The translations under genes were made by a program, and so were the position numbers. This document shows positions 32,312 through 41,003 of a stretch of 64,000 nt of DNA, piece by piece; within the stretch, counting starts at the first letter, position 1; every line of letters starts with the position of its first letter. Source of the stretch: Kribbella monticola. Lineage in GTDB: Bacteria; Actinomycetota; Actinomycetes; Propionibacteriales; Kribbellaceae. The notes beneath the pieces are model-generated. The model did not search any database. It saw only the letters and a program-made list of their open reading frames with translations, and was not told the DNA's origin. The stretch spans positions 1 through 64,000 of the forward strand of contig NZ_QFXK01000033.1 of assembly GCF_003261635.1 (NCBI RefSeq), given 5' to 3'.

Positions 32312-33736
32312 TCAGAAGTCGAAGCCGAGGCCGAGGTGGTCGAGGGTTCTCAGCCAGAGGTTGCGGTGGCCCGCGTGAGCGTCTGCGCGGGCCATCGACC
32401 ATTTGGTCAGCCGGATCCCGGCGTACCGTAGCGGTTCGGGTGGGAACGGGAGCGGTCGTTCGCGGACCATCCGGAGTCGCCGGCGCTCGGAGTCCTCGTC
32501 GTACAGCAGGTCGAGCATCACGTCCGCGCCGAAGCGGGTCGCGGCGACGCCGAGTCCGGTGTAGCCGAGCGCATAGGCGACGCGGCCGGAGTACGCCATA
32601 CCGAAGAAGGCGCAGAAGCGGGTGCTGGTGTCGATCACTCCACCCCAGCGGTGCGTGAAGCGGAGTCCTTCCAGTTGCGGGAAGGTGGCGAAGAAGTGCT
32701 GGGCCAGCATGGTGTGGATCGGGTCACGCTGTTCGAGCGACTCGTGGATCTTGCTGCCGAACGAGTAGAGCGGTTCGTAACCTCCCCAGAGGATCCGGTT
32801 GTCGCGGGTGAGGCGGTAGTAGTGGAACAGGTTCGACGCGTCACCGATGCCTTGGCGATGCTGCCAGCCGACCGACGCCAATTGCCCGGCAGACAAGGGC
32901 TCCGTCATCAGCACGAGGTCATAAACAGGCACGGTGAAGGGTCGAAGTCTTCGCAGCAAGGACGGAAAGGCGTTGGAAGCAAGGGCAATCCGGTCAGCTC
33001 GCACCTCACCCGTTGCTGTGAGCAACAACCCCGAGCGCAGCCCGGTCACCGGAGTGTTCTCGTAGATCCGTACGCCGAGGTCGAGGCAGGCCCGTCGTAG
33101 TCCCCGGACCAGGTGAGCCGGTTCGACCAGCGCAGTACGGGATGGTGCTGCCAACGCACCCAAGTACGTCGGCGAGTCGACCTCGGCCCGTACCGCGGCT
33201 TGATCGAGCAACTCGATCTTCTCACCAGCGGCCTGCCGTACTGCGACTTCCTCGGCCAGCTCGTCGAGCTGATGTGGTGCGGTGGCGACGGTCAGCTCAC
33301 CGGTCCGCTCCCAGTGGCAGTCGATCCCGTACTGCGTGATGGTGTCGCCGATTGCCTCCAGATTCGCCATCCCGAGTCGCTCGAGCAGCTCCAGCTCCTC
33401 GGGCCAGCGCGCCAGACCGTTGCCGTACCCGTGGGTCAGACTGGCATCGCAGAAGCCACCGTTGCGACCGCTCGCCGCGTTCCCACAGGTCGAGGCTTCC
33501 AGTACGACGACGTCGAGTTCGGGATAGCGCTCCTTCGCCCGGAGCGCTGTCCACAGCCCGGTGTAGCCGCCACCGACCACGGCGAGGTCGGCTTTCTCGT
33601 CGCCACGCAGCGGTTCGCACGGGTCCGGACCGGGCTCGTCGAGCCAGAACACAGCCGGCTTGGCGTCGGCGAGGGCCCATTCAGCGCGAGCCCGTTCAGC
33701 GACGGCCCGCTGAGCGAAGGCTCGGTCAGCGAGCAC
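32312..33736 (-). CDS. FAD-dependent amine oxidoreductase (DAO/PuuB-like)
   Basis: A 474-residue flavoprotein. The FAD ADP-binding fold is LAVVGGGYTGLWTALRAKER with VVVLEAS, followed by CGNAASGRNGGFCDAS (the family ASGRNGG signature). The substrate half contains the FRWGG-like HRWGGVIDTS motif and a final GYTGLGVAATRFGADV FAD loop. It resembles gamma-glutamylputrescine oxidase and other DAO-family amine oxidases. GTG 33736 overlaps the end of the PotC-like gene by 11 bases, so it is the last gene of the Pot operon. The first 25 residues are a low-complexity Ala/Arg stretch; the true start may be internal. Confidence 0.88.
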   Translation of the reverse strand: MLADRAFAQRAVAERARAEWALADAKPAVFWLDEPGPDPCEPLRGDEKADLAVVGGGYTGLWTALRAKERYPELDVVVLEASTCGNAASGRNGGFCDASLTHGYGNGLARWPEELELLERLGMANLEAIGDTITQYGIDCHWERTGELTVATAPHQLDELAEEVAVRQAAGEKIELLDQAAVRAEVDSPTYLGALAAPSRTALVEPAHLVRGLRRACLDLGVRIYENTPVTGLRSGLLLTATGEVRADRIALASNAFPSLLRRLRPFTVPVYDLVLMTEPLSAGQLASVGWQHRQGIGDASNLFHYYRLTRDNRILWGGYEPLYSFGSKIHESLEQRDPIHTMLAQHFFATFPQLEGLRFTHRWGGVIDTSTRFCAFFGMAYSGRVAYALGYTGLGVAATRFGADVMLDLLYDEDSERRRLRMVRERPLPFPPEPLRYAGIRLTKWSMARADAHAGHRNLWLRTLDHLGLGFDF

Positions 33737-34535
33737 GGGACGCCCGGCGACGACGCGTCAGCTCGCCGCCGAGGACGAGGATCAGTGCGAGTAGGAACAT
33801 CGCCGTACCGACCACGTTGATCTGCGGCGGGATGTCGCGCTGCGCGGACCCCCAGACGAACATCGGGAAGGTCACGGTGCGCCCGGCGTTCAGGTTGGTG
33901 ATGATGAAGTCGTCGAACGACAGCGAGAAGCTCAGCAGGGCGGCCGCGAGGATGCCGGGGAAGACCAGCGGGAAGGTGATCCGCCAGAACGTCTGCCACT
34001 CGGTCGCGTAGAGATCCATCGCCGCCTGTTCCAGCCGGGTGTCCATCCCGGACAGCCGCGCCTTGACGGTGACGACCACGAACGACAGGCAGAACATCAC
34101 GTGCGCGATCAGGATCGTCCAGAACCCGAGCCGGCCGCCCAGGCCGCCGGAGACGAACAGCGCCAGCAGCGACGAGCCCAGCACGATCTCGGGTGAGGCC
34201 ATCGGCAGGAAGATGAACAGGTTCGTCGCGGCCCGGCCGCGGAAGCGGTGCCGCACCATCGCGAACGCCATCAGCGTGCCGAGCGCGGTCGCGATCACGG
34301 TGGCGACCAGCCCGATCCGCAGACTCGCACTCACCGCGTCGCAGAGACCGAACGGCTGGCAGGGATGCGCCCAGTTGTGCAGGGTGAAACCGTCGAAGGT
34401 GTACGACAGCTTGCTCTTCGGCGCGTTGAACGACATCAGGATCACGACGAAGATCGGCGCGAACAGGTAGAGCAGCACGAGCAACCCGATGAAGAGGATC
34501 AGGTGCCGCCCGATCCAGCGGCCGACGGTCGTCAT
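33726..34535 (-). CDS. potC: Spermidine/putrescine ABC transporter permease, PotC type
   Basis: A 269-residue inner-membrane permease with six hydrophobic segments. The cytoplasmic loop EQAAMDLYATEWQTFWRITF is the permease EAA motif, and the protein has the typical PotC/PotI start (LLVLLYLFAPIFVVILMSFN). It pairs with PotB to form the channel, and its start overlaps the PotB stop by four bases (ATGA). The genes run in the order potD-potA-potB-potC-oxidase on the minus strand, all within a few bases of one another. Confidence 0.9.
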   Translation of the reverse strand: MTTVGRWIGRHLILFIGLLVLLYLFAPIFVVILMSFNAPKSKLSYTFDGFTLHNWAHPCQPFGLCDAVSASLRIGLVATVIATALGTLMAFAMVRHRFRGRAATNLFIFLPMASPEIVLGSSLLALFVSGGLGGRLGFWTILIAHVMFCLSFVVVTVKARLSGMDTRLEQAAMDLYATEWQTFWRITFPLVFPGILAAALLSFSLSFDDFIITNLNAGRTVTFPMFVWGSAQRDIPPQINVVGTAMFLLALILVLGGELTRRRRASRAR

Positions 34536-35434
34536 ACCAGCTCCTCCGTCCCGGCGCGGCGAACGTAGAACAGCACCAGCACGGTGATCGCGGCCATCAG
34601 CGTCACCGAGAGCGCGGCGGCGGTCGGGTAGGCCCCGGCCGCGAACAGGCGCTGGATGTCGTTGCCGATCATTCGCTGCTTCGGCGTGCCGAGCAGTTGG
34701 GCGTTGATGTAGTCACCGGCCGCGGGGATGAAGGTCAGCAGCGTCCCTGCCACGACGCCGGGCATCGCCAGCGGGAAGGTCACAGTGCGGAAGGTGGTGA
34801 AGGCGCTCGCGTACAGATCGCTGCCCGCCTCGATCAGCCGGTGGTCGATCTTCTCCAGGCTGGCGTAGAGCGGCAGGACCATGAACGGCAGGAAGTTGTA
34901 TGTCAGGCCTGTGACCACGGCCGCTGTGGTCGCCAGCAGCCGGCCGTCGGAGCCGAGGATGTGGACGGTTCTCAGCGCATCGACCACGAAGCCGTTATCG
35001 CCGAGCAGGAGCTTCCACGACAGCGTGCGGATCAGGAAGCTGGTGAAGAACGGCGCGATCACCAACGCCAGCAGCAAGTTCTTCCACCGGCCGGCCTTGA
35101 AGGCGATCGCATACGCCAGCGGGAAGCCGAGCAGCAGACAGAAAGCGGTGGTGAGCAACGAGTACCAGAGCGAGCGTCCGAGCGGCACAGCGTAATCAGC
35201 GATCGCGTCCACGTAGTTGTGGAAGCTCCAGGTCATCCGGAAGCCGGCCTCGATCGAGCCGTTCGGGTCGTACAGGCTGGCGGCGACGAGCGACACCAGC
35301 GGCACGACGAAGAACAGGATCAGCCAGAGCCCACCGGGAAGCAGCAGCAGGTACGCCGTACGCCGGCGGCCGCCTTTGCGCGCCGCCACCGGTTCGGGGG
35401 TGACCGGGGTACTCAGGTGGCCAAGCGCGCTCAT
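34532..35434 (-). CDS. potB: Spermidine/putrescine ABC transporter permease, PotB type
   Basis: A 300-residue inner-membrane permease with a cytoplasmic N-terminal tail (about 1-28), then six hydrophobic segments. EAGSDLYASAFTTFRTVTFP (EAA loop) contacts PotA, and the FFVVPLVSLVAASLYDPNG start is typical of PotB/PotH. ATG 35434 overlaps the potA stop by one base (TGATG). I chose this start over upstream in-frame codons because those lie inside potA. Confidence 0.9.
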   Translation of the reverse strand: MSALGHLSTPVTPEPVAARKGGRRRTAYLLLLPGGLWLILFFVVPLVSLVAASLYDPNGSIEAGFRMTWSFHNYVDAIADYAVPLGRSLWYSLLTTAFCLLLGFPLAYAIAFKAGRWKNLLLALVIAPFFTSFLIRTLSWKLLLGDNGFVVDALRTVHILGSDGRLLATTAAVVTGLTYNFLPFMVLPLYASLEKIDHRLIEAGSDLYASAFTTFRTVTFPLAMPGVVAGTLLTFIPAAGDYINAQLLGTPKQRMIGNDIQRLFAAGAYPTAAALSVTLMAAITVLVLFYVRRAGTEELV

Positions 35435-36603
35435 CAGGCGTCGTCCGCGATGTCTTCGACACCGGCCAGCGCGTCCTGCGCGGCGTCCAGCACGAACGTA
35501 TGGGCCGGCTGCCAGTGCAGGTCGACGGGATCGCCGACAGTGAGCGTGTCGCGGGCACCCGTGTTCTGCTCGAAGACCGTCAACTCCTGCCCCCACGGCA
35601 TTCGAGCCAGGTACTGCGTACTCACGCCGACGTAGCTGACATCGGTGACCGTGGCGCCGCGAAGCGCATTGCCGCCGTTCTGCTCGGCTCCGGCCGGGGC
35701 CAGGAAGACCTTCTCGGGCCGGATCCCCATCCAGATCTCGCCCTCGGTGACCCGGCAGCGCGGGACCGGCACGGTCACCTTGCTGCCGTGGACGTCCACC
35801 ACCAGTTGCCCGTCGGCCTTGCCGACGATTGCCGCCCGGACCAGGTTGGACTGGCCGAGGAAGTTGGCCACGAACGTGGTGGCCGGCAGGTCGTAGAGCT
35901 CGGTCGGGGTACCGCGTTGCTCGATCACGCCGGCGTTCATCACCGCGATCGTGTCGGCCATCGTCATGGCCTCTTCCTGGTCGTGCGTGACGTGCACGAA
36001 GGTGATGCCGACCTCGGTCTGGATCCGCTTCAGCTCGATCTGCATCTGCCGGCGGAGCTTGAGGTCGAGGGCACCGAGCGGCTCGTCGAGCAGCAGCACC
36101 TGCGGCCGGTTGATCAGTGCCCTCGCCAGCGCGACCCGTTGCTGCTGGCCACCGGACAGCTGGTTCGGCTTTCGCTTGCCGAAGGCCCCTAGTTCGACCA
36201 GATCGAGCATCTCGCCGACCTGCTTCTTGACGTCCTTGACACCGCGCCGGCGCAGCCCGAAGGCGACGTTCTCGAAGATGTCGAGGTGCGGGAAGAGCGC
36301 GTAGTTCTGGAAGACCGTGTTGACCGGCCGCTTGTACGGACGGAGCCGGGTGATGTCCTGCTCGCCCAGGCTGACCGTGCCGGTGGTCGGCTCCTCCAGC
36401 CCGGCGACCATCCGCAGGGTGGTGGTCTTGCCGCAGCCGGACGGACCGAGCAGCGCGAAGAACGCGCCCTCCGGCACGGTCAGGTCGAGGTCGCGGACGG
36501 CGTGGTACGCACCGAACTGCTTGCTCACTCCGGACAGCACGAGGTCGCCGGTGGTTGGTGCTGCGGTTGCGGTCGCTGAAGTCGTGGATGTCACCGAAGT
36601 CAT
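35434..36603 (-). CDS. potA: Spermidine/putrescine ABC transporter ATPase, PotA type
   Basis: A 389-residue ATP-binding subunit. Walker A is GPSGCGKT (53-60), the Q-loop is FQNYALFPH (98-106), the signature is LSGGQ (149-153), Walker B is VLLLDEP (169-175), and the switch His is in VHVTHDQEE. The C-terminal TOBE-type regulatory domain runs from about 270 to 389. The first 20 residues are Thr/Ala-rich and poorly conserved. It energises uptake through the PotB/PotC-like permeases next to it. Confidence 0.94.
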   Translation of the reverse strand: MTSVTSTTSATATAAPTTGDLVLSGVSKQFGAYHAVRDLDLTVPEGAFFALLGPSGCGKTTTLRMVAGLEEPTTGTVSLGEQDITRLRPYKRPVNTVFQNYALFPHLDIFENVAFGLRRRGVKDVKKQVGEMLDLVELGAFGKRKPNQLSGGQQQRVALARALINRPQVLLLDEPLGALDLKLRRQMQIELKRIQTEVGITFVHVTHDQEEAMTMADTIAVMNAGVIEQRGTPTELYDLPATTFVANFLGQSNLVRAAIVGKADGQLVVDVHGSKVTVPVPRCRVTEGEIWMGIRPEKVFLAPAGAEQNGGNALRGATVTDVSYVGVSTQYLARMPWGQELTVFEQNTGARDTLTVGDPVDLHWQPAHTFVLDAAQDALAGVEDIADDA

Positions 36604-36605
36604 GG

Positions 36606-37793
36606 TCAGCCGCCGATCGCGAGGTTGAAGTCGGTTTCGTAGAGCTTCGCCTTCGCCGTGTCCAGGGCCATGAACCCGGTGGACTTCTCCAGCGTCGCGG
36701 AGTCCGGGAAGATCAGCGGACTGTCGACCAGCTCGGGGTCGACCTTCTCCATCGCCTGCTGTGCACCCTCGACCGGGCAGATGTAGTTCACCCAGGCGGC
36801 CAAGGTGGCCGCGACTTCCGGGTCGTAGTAGTAGTTCATCAATGCCTCGGCGTTCGCCTTGTGGCTTGCTTTGTTCGGCACCAGCATGTTGTCCGACCAG
36901 ATCGCGAGTCCCTCTTCGGGAACGACGAACTTGATGTTCGGGTTGTCCGCCTGGAGCGCCAGCACGTCGCCGGACCAGGCCTCGCAGGCGACGATGTTGC
37001 CCGCGTTGAGGTCCTGCACGTAGTCGTTGCCGGTGAACCGCCGGATGTGCCCGGTGCCGACGTAGTCCTGGAGCTTCTCCAGCGCCTTGCTCCACGCGGC
37101 GTCGTTGAACTTCGCCGGGTCGGCGCCGGTCAGTTTCAGCATGAACGACATCGTGTCCGGCATCTCCGACAGCAGGGTGACCTTGCCTTTCAGATCCGGC
37201 CGGCTGAGCAGGTCGGCGAAGCTGCCGACCTCCTTGGTGAACTTCGCGTTGTAGGCGATCCCGGTCAGCCCGGTCTGCCAGGGCACGCTGTAGTCGCGGT
37301 TCGGGTCCCAGCCCGGCGCCCGGAGTTGCTTGAGCAGATGCTTGTCGACGTTCGGGATCTTGCTGTGGTCGAGTTTCTGGATCCAGCCCAGGCCGACGGT
37401 CCGGGCCGCCATCCAGTCGGTCAGCACGATGATGTCCCGGCCGCACGGCTGGCAGGCGCCCAACTGGTCGCGAATCTTCGCGTAGAACTCGGCGTTGTCG
37501 TTGATGTCCGGGGTGTAGGTGACCTTGACGCCACTGCGCTTCTCGAACTCGACCAGCGTCGGCAGCACGGTCTGCCCGTTCACCTTCTCGTCCGACTCGT
37601 CCATGTAACTGGGCCAGTTCGAGAAGATCAGCGTCTTCTGTTCGGCCGACTTGTCGGTACTCAGGCAGCTGTCCGCCGACTGCTTGGCCGCGGGGATGCC
37701 GCAACCGGCCAGCGTCCCGCCCGCGGTCAGGCCCAGCGCGGACAACCCCAGACCGCGCAGAACGGTCCGGCGTCTGACGGGCTGGCTGCGCAT
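36606..37793 (-). CDS. potD: Spermidine/putrescine-binding lipoprotein, PotD type
   Basis: A 395-residue substrate-binding protein. The signal carries a twin-arginine-type motif (RRRTVLRGLG, 7-16) and a lipobox ending at Cys31 (LAGC), so it is exported folded and lipid-anchored. FSNWPSYMDE, VKVTYTPDINDNAEFYAKI, DIIVLTDWMAARTVGLGW and FVVPEEGLAIWSDNM are PotD/PotF hallmarks, including the acidic and Trp residues that hold polyamines. It is the first gene of the Pot operon and is divergent from the Lrp/AsnC regulator. Confidence 0.92.
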   Translation of the reverse strand: MRSQPVRRRTVLRGLGLSALGLTAGGTLAGCGIPAAKQSADSCLSTDKSAEQKTLIFSNWPSYMDESDEKVNGQTVLPTLVEFEKRSGVKVTYTPDINDNAEFYAKIRDQLGACQPCGRDIIVLTDWMAARTVGLGWIQKLDHSKIPNVDKHLLKQLRAPGWDPNRDYSVPWQTGLTGIAYNAKFTKEVGSFADLLSRPDLKGKVTLLSEMPDTMSFMLKLTGADPAKFNDAAWSKALEKLQDYVGTGHIRRFTGNDYVQDLNAGNIVACEAWSGDVLALQADNPNIKFVVPEEGLAIWSDNMLVPNKASHKANAEALMNYYYDPEVAATLAAWVNYICPVEGAQQAMEKVDPELVDSPLIFPDSATLEKSTGFMALDTAKAKLYETDFNLAIGG

Positions 37794-37828
37794 CGGGCCT
37801 CCTACTGAGCGGCTTCGCGGGCGATACT

Positions 37829-37897
37829 GTCAAAGTGATTGCCCGAAGACAAGGGATTCCGTAGCGGAGGCCGCAGTTCGCAACGGAATCCGGTATC
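37829..37897. promoter_or_regulatory. potD-asnC intergenic operator region
   Basis: GGATTCCGT (37854-37862) and ACGGAATCC (37883-37891) form a perfect 9-bp inverted repeat with a 20-base spacer, between potD (start 37793, minus) and the Lrp/AsnC gene (start 37939). AAAGTGATT (37832-37840) lies beside it. The words match those in the other divergent promoter of the cluster at 30.5 kb. I infer a binding site for the Lrp-type regulator. Confidence 0.55.
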
Positions 37898-37938
37898 GCG
37901 GGTTGCTTACGCCCCGTGACGCTGACAGGATCGACGCT

Positions 37939-38421
37939 GTGACCGGACGCAACCCCACGCCTGACAAGACCCCGGGCCTGCTCGACGACACCGCGAAGGC
38001 GATCATCCGCGAGCTCCAGGTGGACGGCCGCAAGTCGTACGCCGCGATCGGGAAGGCGGTCGGCCTGTCCGAGGCGGCCGTCCGGCAACGCGTCCAGCGG
38101 CTCACCGATGCGGGCGTGATGCAGGTGGTCGCGGTCACCGATCCGCTCGAGCTCGGCTTCGCCCGGCAAGCCATGATCGGGATCAAGGCCGAGGGCGCGC
38201 TGGAGCCGATCGCCGACAAGCTCGCCGCGATGGACGAGATCGAGTACGTCGTGATCACGGCCGGTTCCTTCGACCTGCTCGCCGAGGTGCTGTGCGAGAG
38301 CGACGAACACCTGCTCCGGGTGCTGTCCGACCGGATCCGGCAGATCGACGGCGTCAAGGTGACCGAGACGTTCGTGTACCTCAAACTGGTGAAACAGACC
38401 TACTCATGGGGTGTGCGCTGA
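37939..38421 (+). CDS. Lrp/AsnC-family transcriptional regulator
   Basis: A 160-residue regulator. The helix-turn-helix YAAIGKAVGLSEAAVRQRVQ (about 34-53) is followed by the ligand-binding RAM domain (about 75-150: AMIGIKAEGALEPIADKLAA, EYVVITAGSFDLLAEVLCES). GTG 37939 is selected because the Lrp fold begins at LLDDTAKAIIRELQ. Divergent position from potD and adjacency to the oxidase gene imply local control of polyamine genes in response to an amino compound. The stop codon lies in the first of three near-copies of GTGCGCTGAG. Confidence 0.9.
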   Translation: MTGRNPTPDKTPGLLDDTAKAIIRELQVDGRKSYAAIGKAVGLSEAAVRQRVQRLTDAGVMQVVAVTDPLELGFARQAMIGIKAEGALEPIADKLAAMDEIEYVVITAGSFDLLAEVLCESDEHLLRVLSDRIRQIDGVKVTETFVYLKLVKQTYSWGVR

Positions 38422-38454
38422 GATGAGACCCGCTGGAGCATGCGCTGAGCCGAC

Positions 38455-39915
38455 GTGCGGTTGCTCGTGGGGCGTGCGCTGAGCCGGGGTGGTTCTGCTG
38501 CCGGCGTCCCGCTGTGGGCTGCCGGCGATCCCGCTGATGAGCGACCGATCCTTGCCTCCGGCGCTTTCGGCCACGCCGTCCCCGGCGCGGGACCGGACCG
38601 GGCAGTGTTGCCGGGAGACAAGGACGCCGACATCGCGATCGTCGGCGCCGGCTACACCGGACTGTGGACGGCGTACTACCTGTTGAAGGCCGATCCGACG
38701 TTGCGGATCGTCATCCTGGAAGCGGAGACGGCCGGCTTCGGCGCCTCCGGTCGCAACGGCGGCTGGTGCTCGGCCCTGTTCCCGGTGTCGACGAAACGCC
38801 TTGCCACGTTGCCCGGATCGAGCCGGGAGGCTGCTCGGGCGATGCACTGGGCGATGCAGGCCACCGTCAACGAGATCGGCTTGGTGACCGCCGCCGAACA
38901 GATCGACTGCGACTACCACAAGGGTGGCACGATCGTCCTCGCGCGAACCCCGGCCCAATTGGCCCGGGCCCGCGCCGAAGTGGCCGAAGCCCACGAGTGG
39001 GGTCCCGGCGACCTGCGCTTCCTCGAACCGGACGAGGTCGCTACGCACGTCCACGCGAAAAAGGTGCTCGGGGCAACATTCACACCACACTGCGCCGCGA
39101 TCCACCCCGGCCGGCTGGTCCGCGGTCTCGCGGCGACCGTCGAGCGACTCGGCGCCGTGATCCACGAGCACACGCCGGTGACGGCGATCGAGCCGGGCCG
39201 CGCAATCACGCAGTACGGCGTGGTGCGGGCGGAGGTGGTCGTCCGGGCGACCGAGGGCTTCACGCCGCAGCTCGCCGGACAGGTGCGCACCGTGGCGCCG
39301 GTGTACTCGCTGATGGTGGCGACCGAGCCGTTGCCCGACGTCGTTTGGGATCGGATCGGGCTGGCCGGGCGGCCGACGTTCAGCGATCACCGGCACCTGA
39401 TCATCTACGGCCAGCGCACGGCCGACGGTCGCCTCGCCTTCGGGGGCCGCGGCGCGCCGTACCACTTCCGGTCCCGCATCCGGCCGTCGTACGACGATGC
39501 GCCGCGGGTGTTCGCGGGATTGCGGGCCACGCTGCGGGACATGTTCGACGGGCTCGACGACGTGGAGTTCACGCACGCCTGGGGCGGGCCGCTCGGCGTA
39601 CCGCGGGATTGGTGCGCGTCGGTCGGTCTCGACCGCGGGAGTGGGCTCGCATGGGCCGGCGGTTATGTCGGCGACGGCGTCGCGACCACCAACCTGGCCG
39701 GTCGCACGCTGACCGATCTGATTCTTCGCCGCGACACCGACCTCACCCGGCTTCCGTGGGTGGGCCACCGTTCGCGCCCGTGGGAGCCGGAACCGCTTCG
39801 CTGGCTGGGCATCAACGCCGGGCTGCGCGTGATGACACTGGCCGATGCCGAGGAACGCCTGACCGGCCGGGAAAGCCGCATCGCCCGCAGGATGGCGCCC
39901 CTGCTCGGCGGCTGA
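38455..39915 (+). CDS. FAD-dependent amine oxidoreductase (second copy)
   Basis: A 486-residue DAO-family flavoprotein: ADIAIVGAGYTGLWTAYYLL (FAD-binding fold), ILEAETAGFGASGRNGGWCS, EFTHAWGGPLGVPRDW and LAWAGGYVGDGVATTNLAGR (FAD loop). It resembles the gene at 32312 but the two are not close copies, so they may act on different amines. The N-terminal 50 residues are poorly conserved and GTG 38455 lies in a repeat (three near-copies of GTGCGCTGAG at 38412-38484), so the real start may be downstream, for example GTG 38467. It follows the Lrp/AsnC gene by 33 bases. Confidence 0.86.
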   Translation: MRLLVGRALSRGGSAAGVPLWAAGDPADERPILASGAFGHAVPGAGPDRAVLPGDKDADIAIVGAGYTGLWTAYYLLKADPTLRIVILEAETAGFGASGRNGGWCSALFPVSTKRLATLPGSSREAARAMHWAMQATVNEIGLVTAAEQIDCDYHKGGTIVLARTPAQLARARAEVAEAHEWGPGDLRFLEPDEVATHVHAKKVLGATFTPHCAAIHPGRLVRGLAATVERLGAVIHEHTPVTAIEPGRAITQYGVVRAEVVVRATEGFTPQLAGQVRTVAPVYSLMVATEPLPDVVWDRIGLAGRPTFSDHRHLIIYGQRTADGRLAFGGRGAPYHFRSRIRPSYDDAPRVFAGLRATLRDMFDGLDDVEFTHAWGGPLGVPRDWCASVGLDRGSGLAWAGGYVGDGVATTNLAGRTLTDLILRRDTDLTRLPWVGHRSRPWEPEPLRWLGINAGLRVMTLADAEERLTGRESRIARRMAPLLGG

Positions 39916-40824
39916 TCAGTCCTTGGTCACCTTGATGATCGTTCTGCCGCGGGCGCTGAACGCTGTGGGTGCATCGTCGAGCGAGCTGACCGTGGTGACG
40001 AGCGGCGTCAGGCGGCCGGTTCGCACGCGAGTCGCCAGGTCGATCAGCTGCTGCCGGTCGGGCTCGACGACGAAGAAGATGGCCCTGCCGTCGCGAGGCT
40101 GCGTCGTCGCCGGACCGGCGATGGAGACGAGCGTGCCGCCTGGGCGTAGCAGCTCGGTGGAGCGATCGCGGAGGTCGCCGCCGATCACGTCGAGTACGAC
40201 GTCGACTTCGCCCGCGTCCTGCAGGTCGTCGCCGTGGAGGTCGAGGAAGCGGTGAGCGCCCAACTCACCGGCTCGCTCCCGGTCGGAGGGCCTTCCGGTG
40301 CCGATGACATAAGCCCCTGCCTCGCGGGCCAGTTGGGCAGCCACCGAGCCGACCGCACCGCCGACGCCATGGATCAGGACGGTTTGCCCGGTCTGCAGCT
40401 GCGCGTGGTCGAAGAGTGCCTGCCAGGCCGTCAGTCCGGAGATCGGAAGAGCGGCCGCGGTGACGCGGTCGATGTCGGCCGGGAGCGGCGCCAGGTTGCG
40501 AGCCTCCACGGCCGTGTACTCCGCGAGCGAACCGTCGCGGGCCCAGTCGGCGAATCCGAAGACGCGCTGGCCGACCGTGAGACCAGTGGTGCCGTAGCCG
40601 AGGCCGACGACGACACCTGACAGTTCGTGGCCGGGCACACTCGGCGTACGGTCGCGGCCCGCGCGGTCCGTCCAGGTCGCAGGCCAGTCCAGCTCGCCAC
40701 GGGTGAAGCCCGCCGCGTGAACCTGCACGATGACGTCGTTCTCAGCGGCGTGGGGATAGGGCAGCTCGGTCAGGGACAGTCCGCCAAGGCCGGCGTCGCG
40801 GTCCTGGACAGTGATGGCACGCAT
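39916..40824 (-). CDS. Zinc-independent medium-chain oxidoreductase (quinone oxidoreductase-like)
   Basis: A 302-residue NADPH-dependent MDR-superfamily enzyme. The N-terminal GroES-like domain (PGHELSGVVVGLG), then the Rossmann fold TVLIHGVGGAVGSVAAQLAR with the GxGxxG-type loop and the DVVLDVIGGDLRDRS strand, are visible. No catalytic zinc Cys/His set is present, as in quinone oxidoreductases. Its stop abuts that of the flavoprotein gene tail-to-tail. The physiological substrate is unknown. Confidence 0.9.
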   Translation of the reverse strand: MRAITVQDRDAGLGGLSLTELPYPHAAENDVIVQVHAAGFTRGELDWPATWTDRAGRDRTPSVPGHELSGVVVGLGYGTTGLTVGQRVFGFADWARDGSLAEYTAVEARNLAPLPADIDRVTAAALPISGLTAWQALFDHAQLQTGQTVLIHGVGGAVGSVAAQLAREAGAYVIGTGRPSDRERAGELGAHRFLDLHGDDLQDAGEVDVVLDVIGGDLRDRSTELLRPGGTLVSIAGPATTQPRDGRAIFFVVEPDRQQLIDLATRVRTGRLTPLVTTVSSLDDAPTAFSARGRTIIKVTKD

Positions 40825-41003
40825 GAGATTCCTCGCTCTACTGGTTCCACTTCGTCTTCACCTTCGACCGTAGTTAGCCGGGCTCCGCTTCCGGTGGGCC
40901 ATTTCGAGGCGGGGTTGCTGGGCCGCTTGGGCGGAGAGTGGCCCACGATCGAGGTGCTGGAATGGACCAACGACGGATGCCTGCCGCGCCGTACCGTCGA
41001 AGC
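40825..41003. other. 179-bp divergent intergenic region
   Basis: The region separates the divergent oxidoreductase and HD-domain genes. GTGGGCCA (40894-40901) and TGGCCCAC (40939-40946) form a perfect 8-bp inverted repeat with a 37-base spacer. I see no gene, tRNA or strong -10/-35 pair in it. Confidence 0.5.

Noticed and set aside
36604..38310. Upstream extension of the potA reading frame through potD and into the asnC gene
   Set aside because: Only the part from ATG 36603 onward matches PotA; the extension is an out-of-frame shadow of potD and antisense to the regulator.
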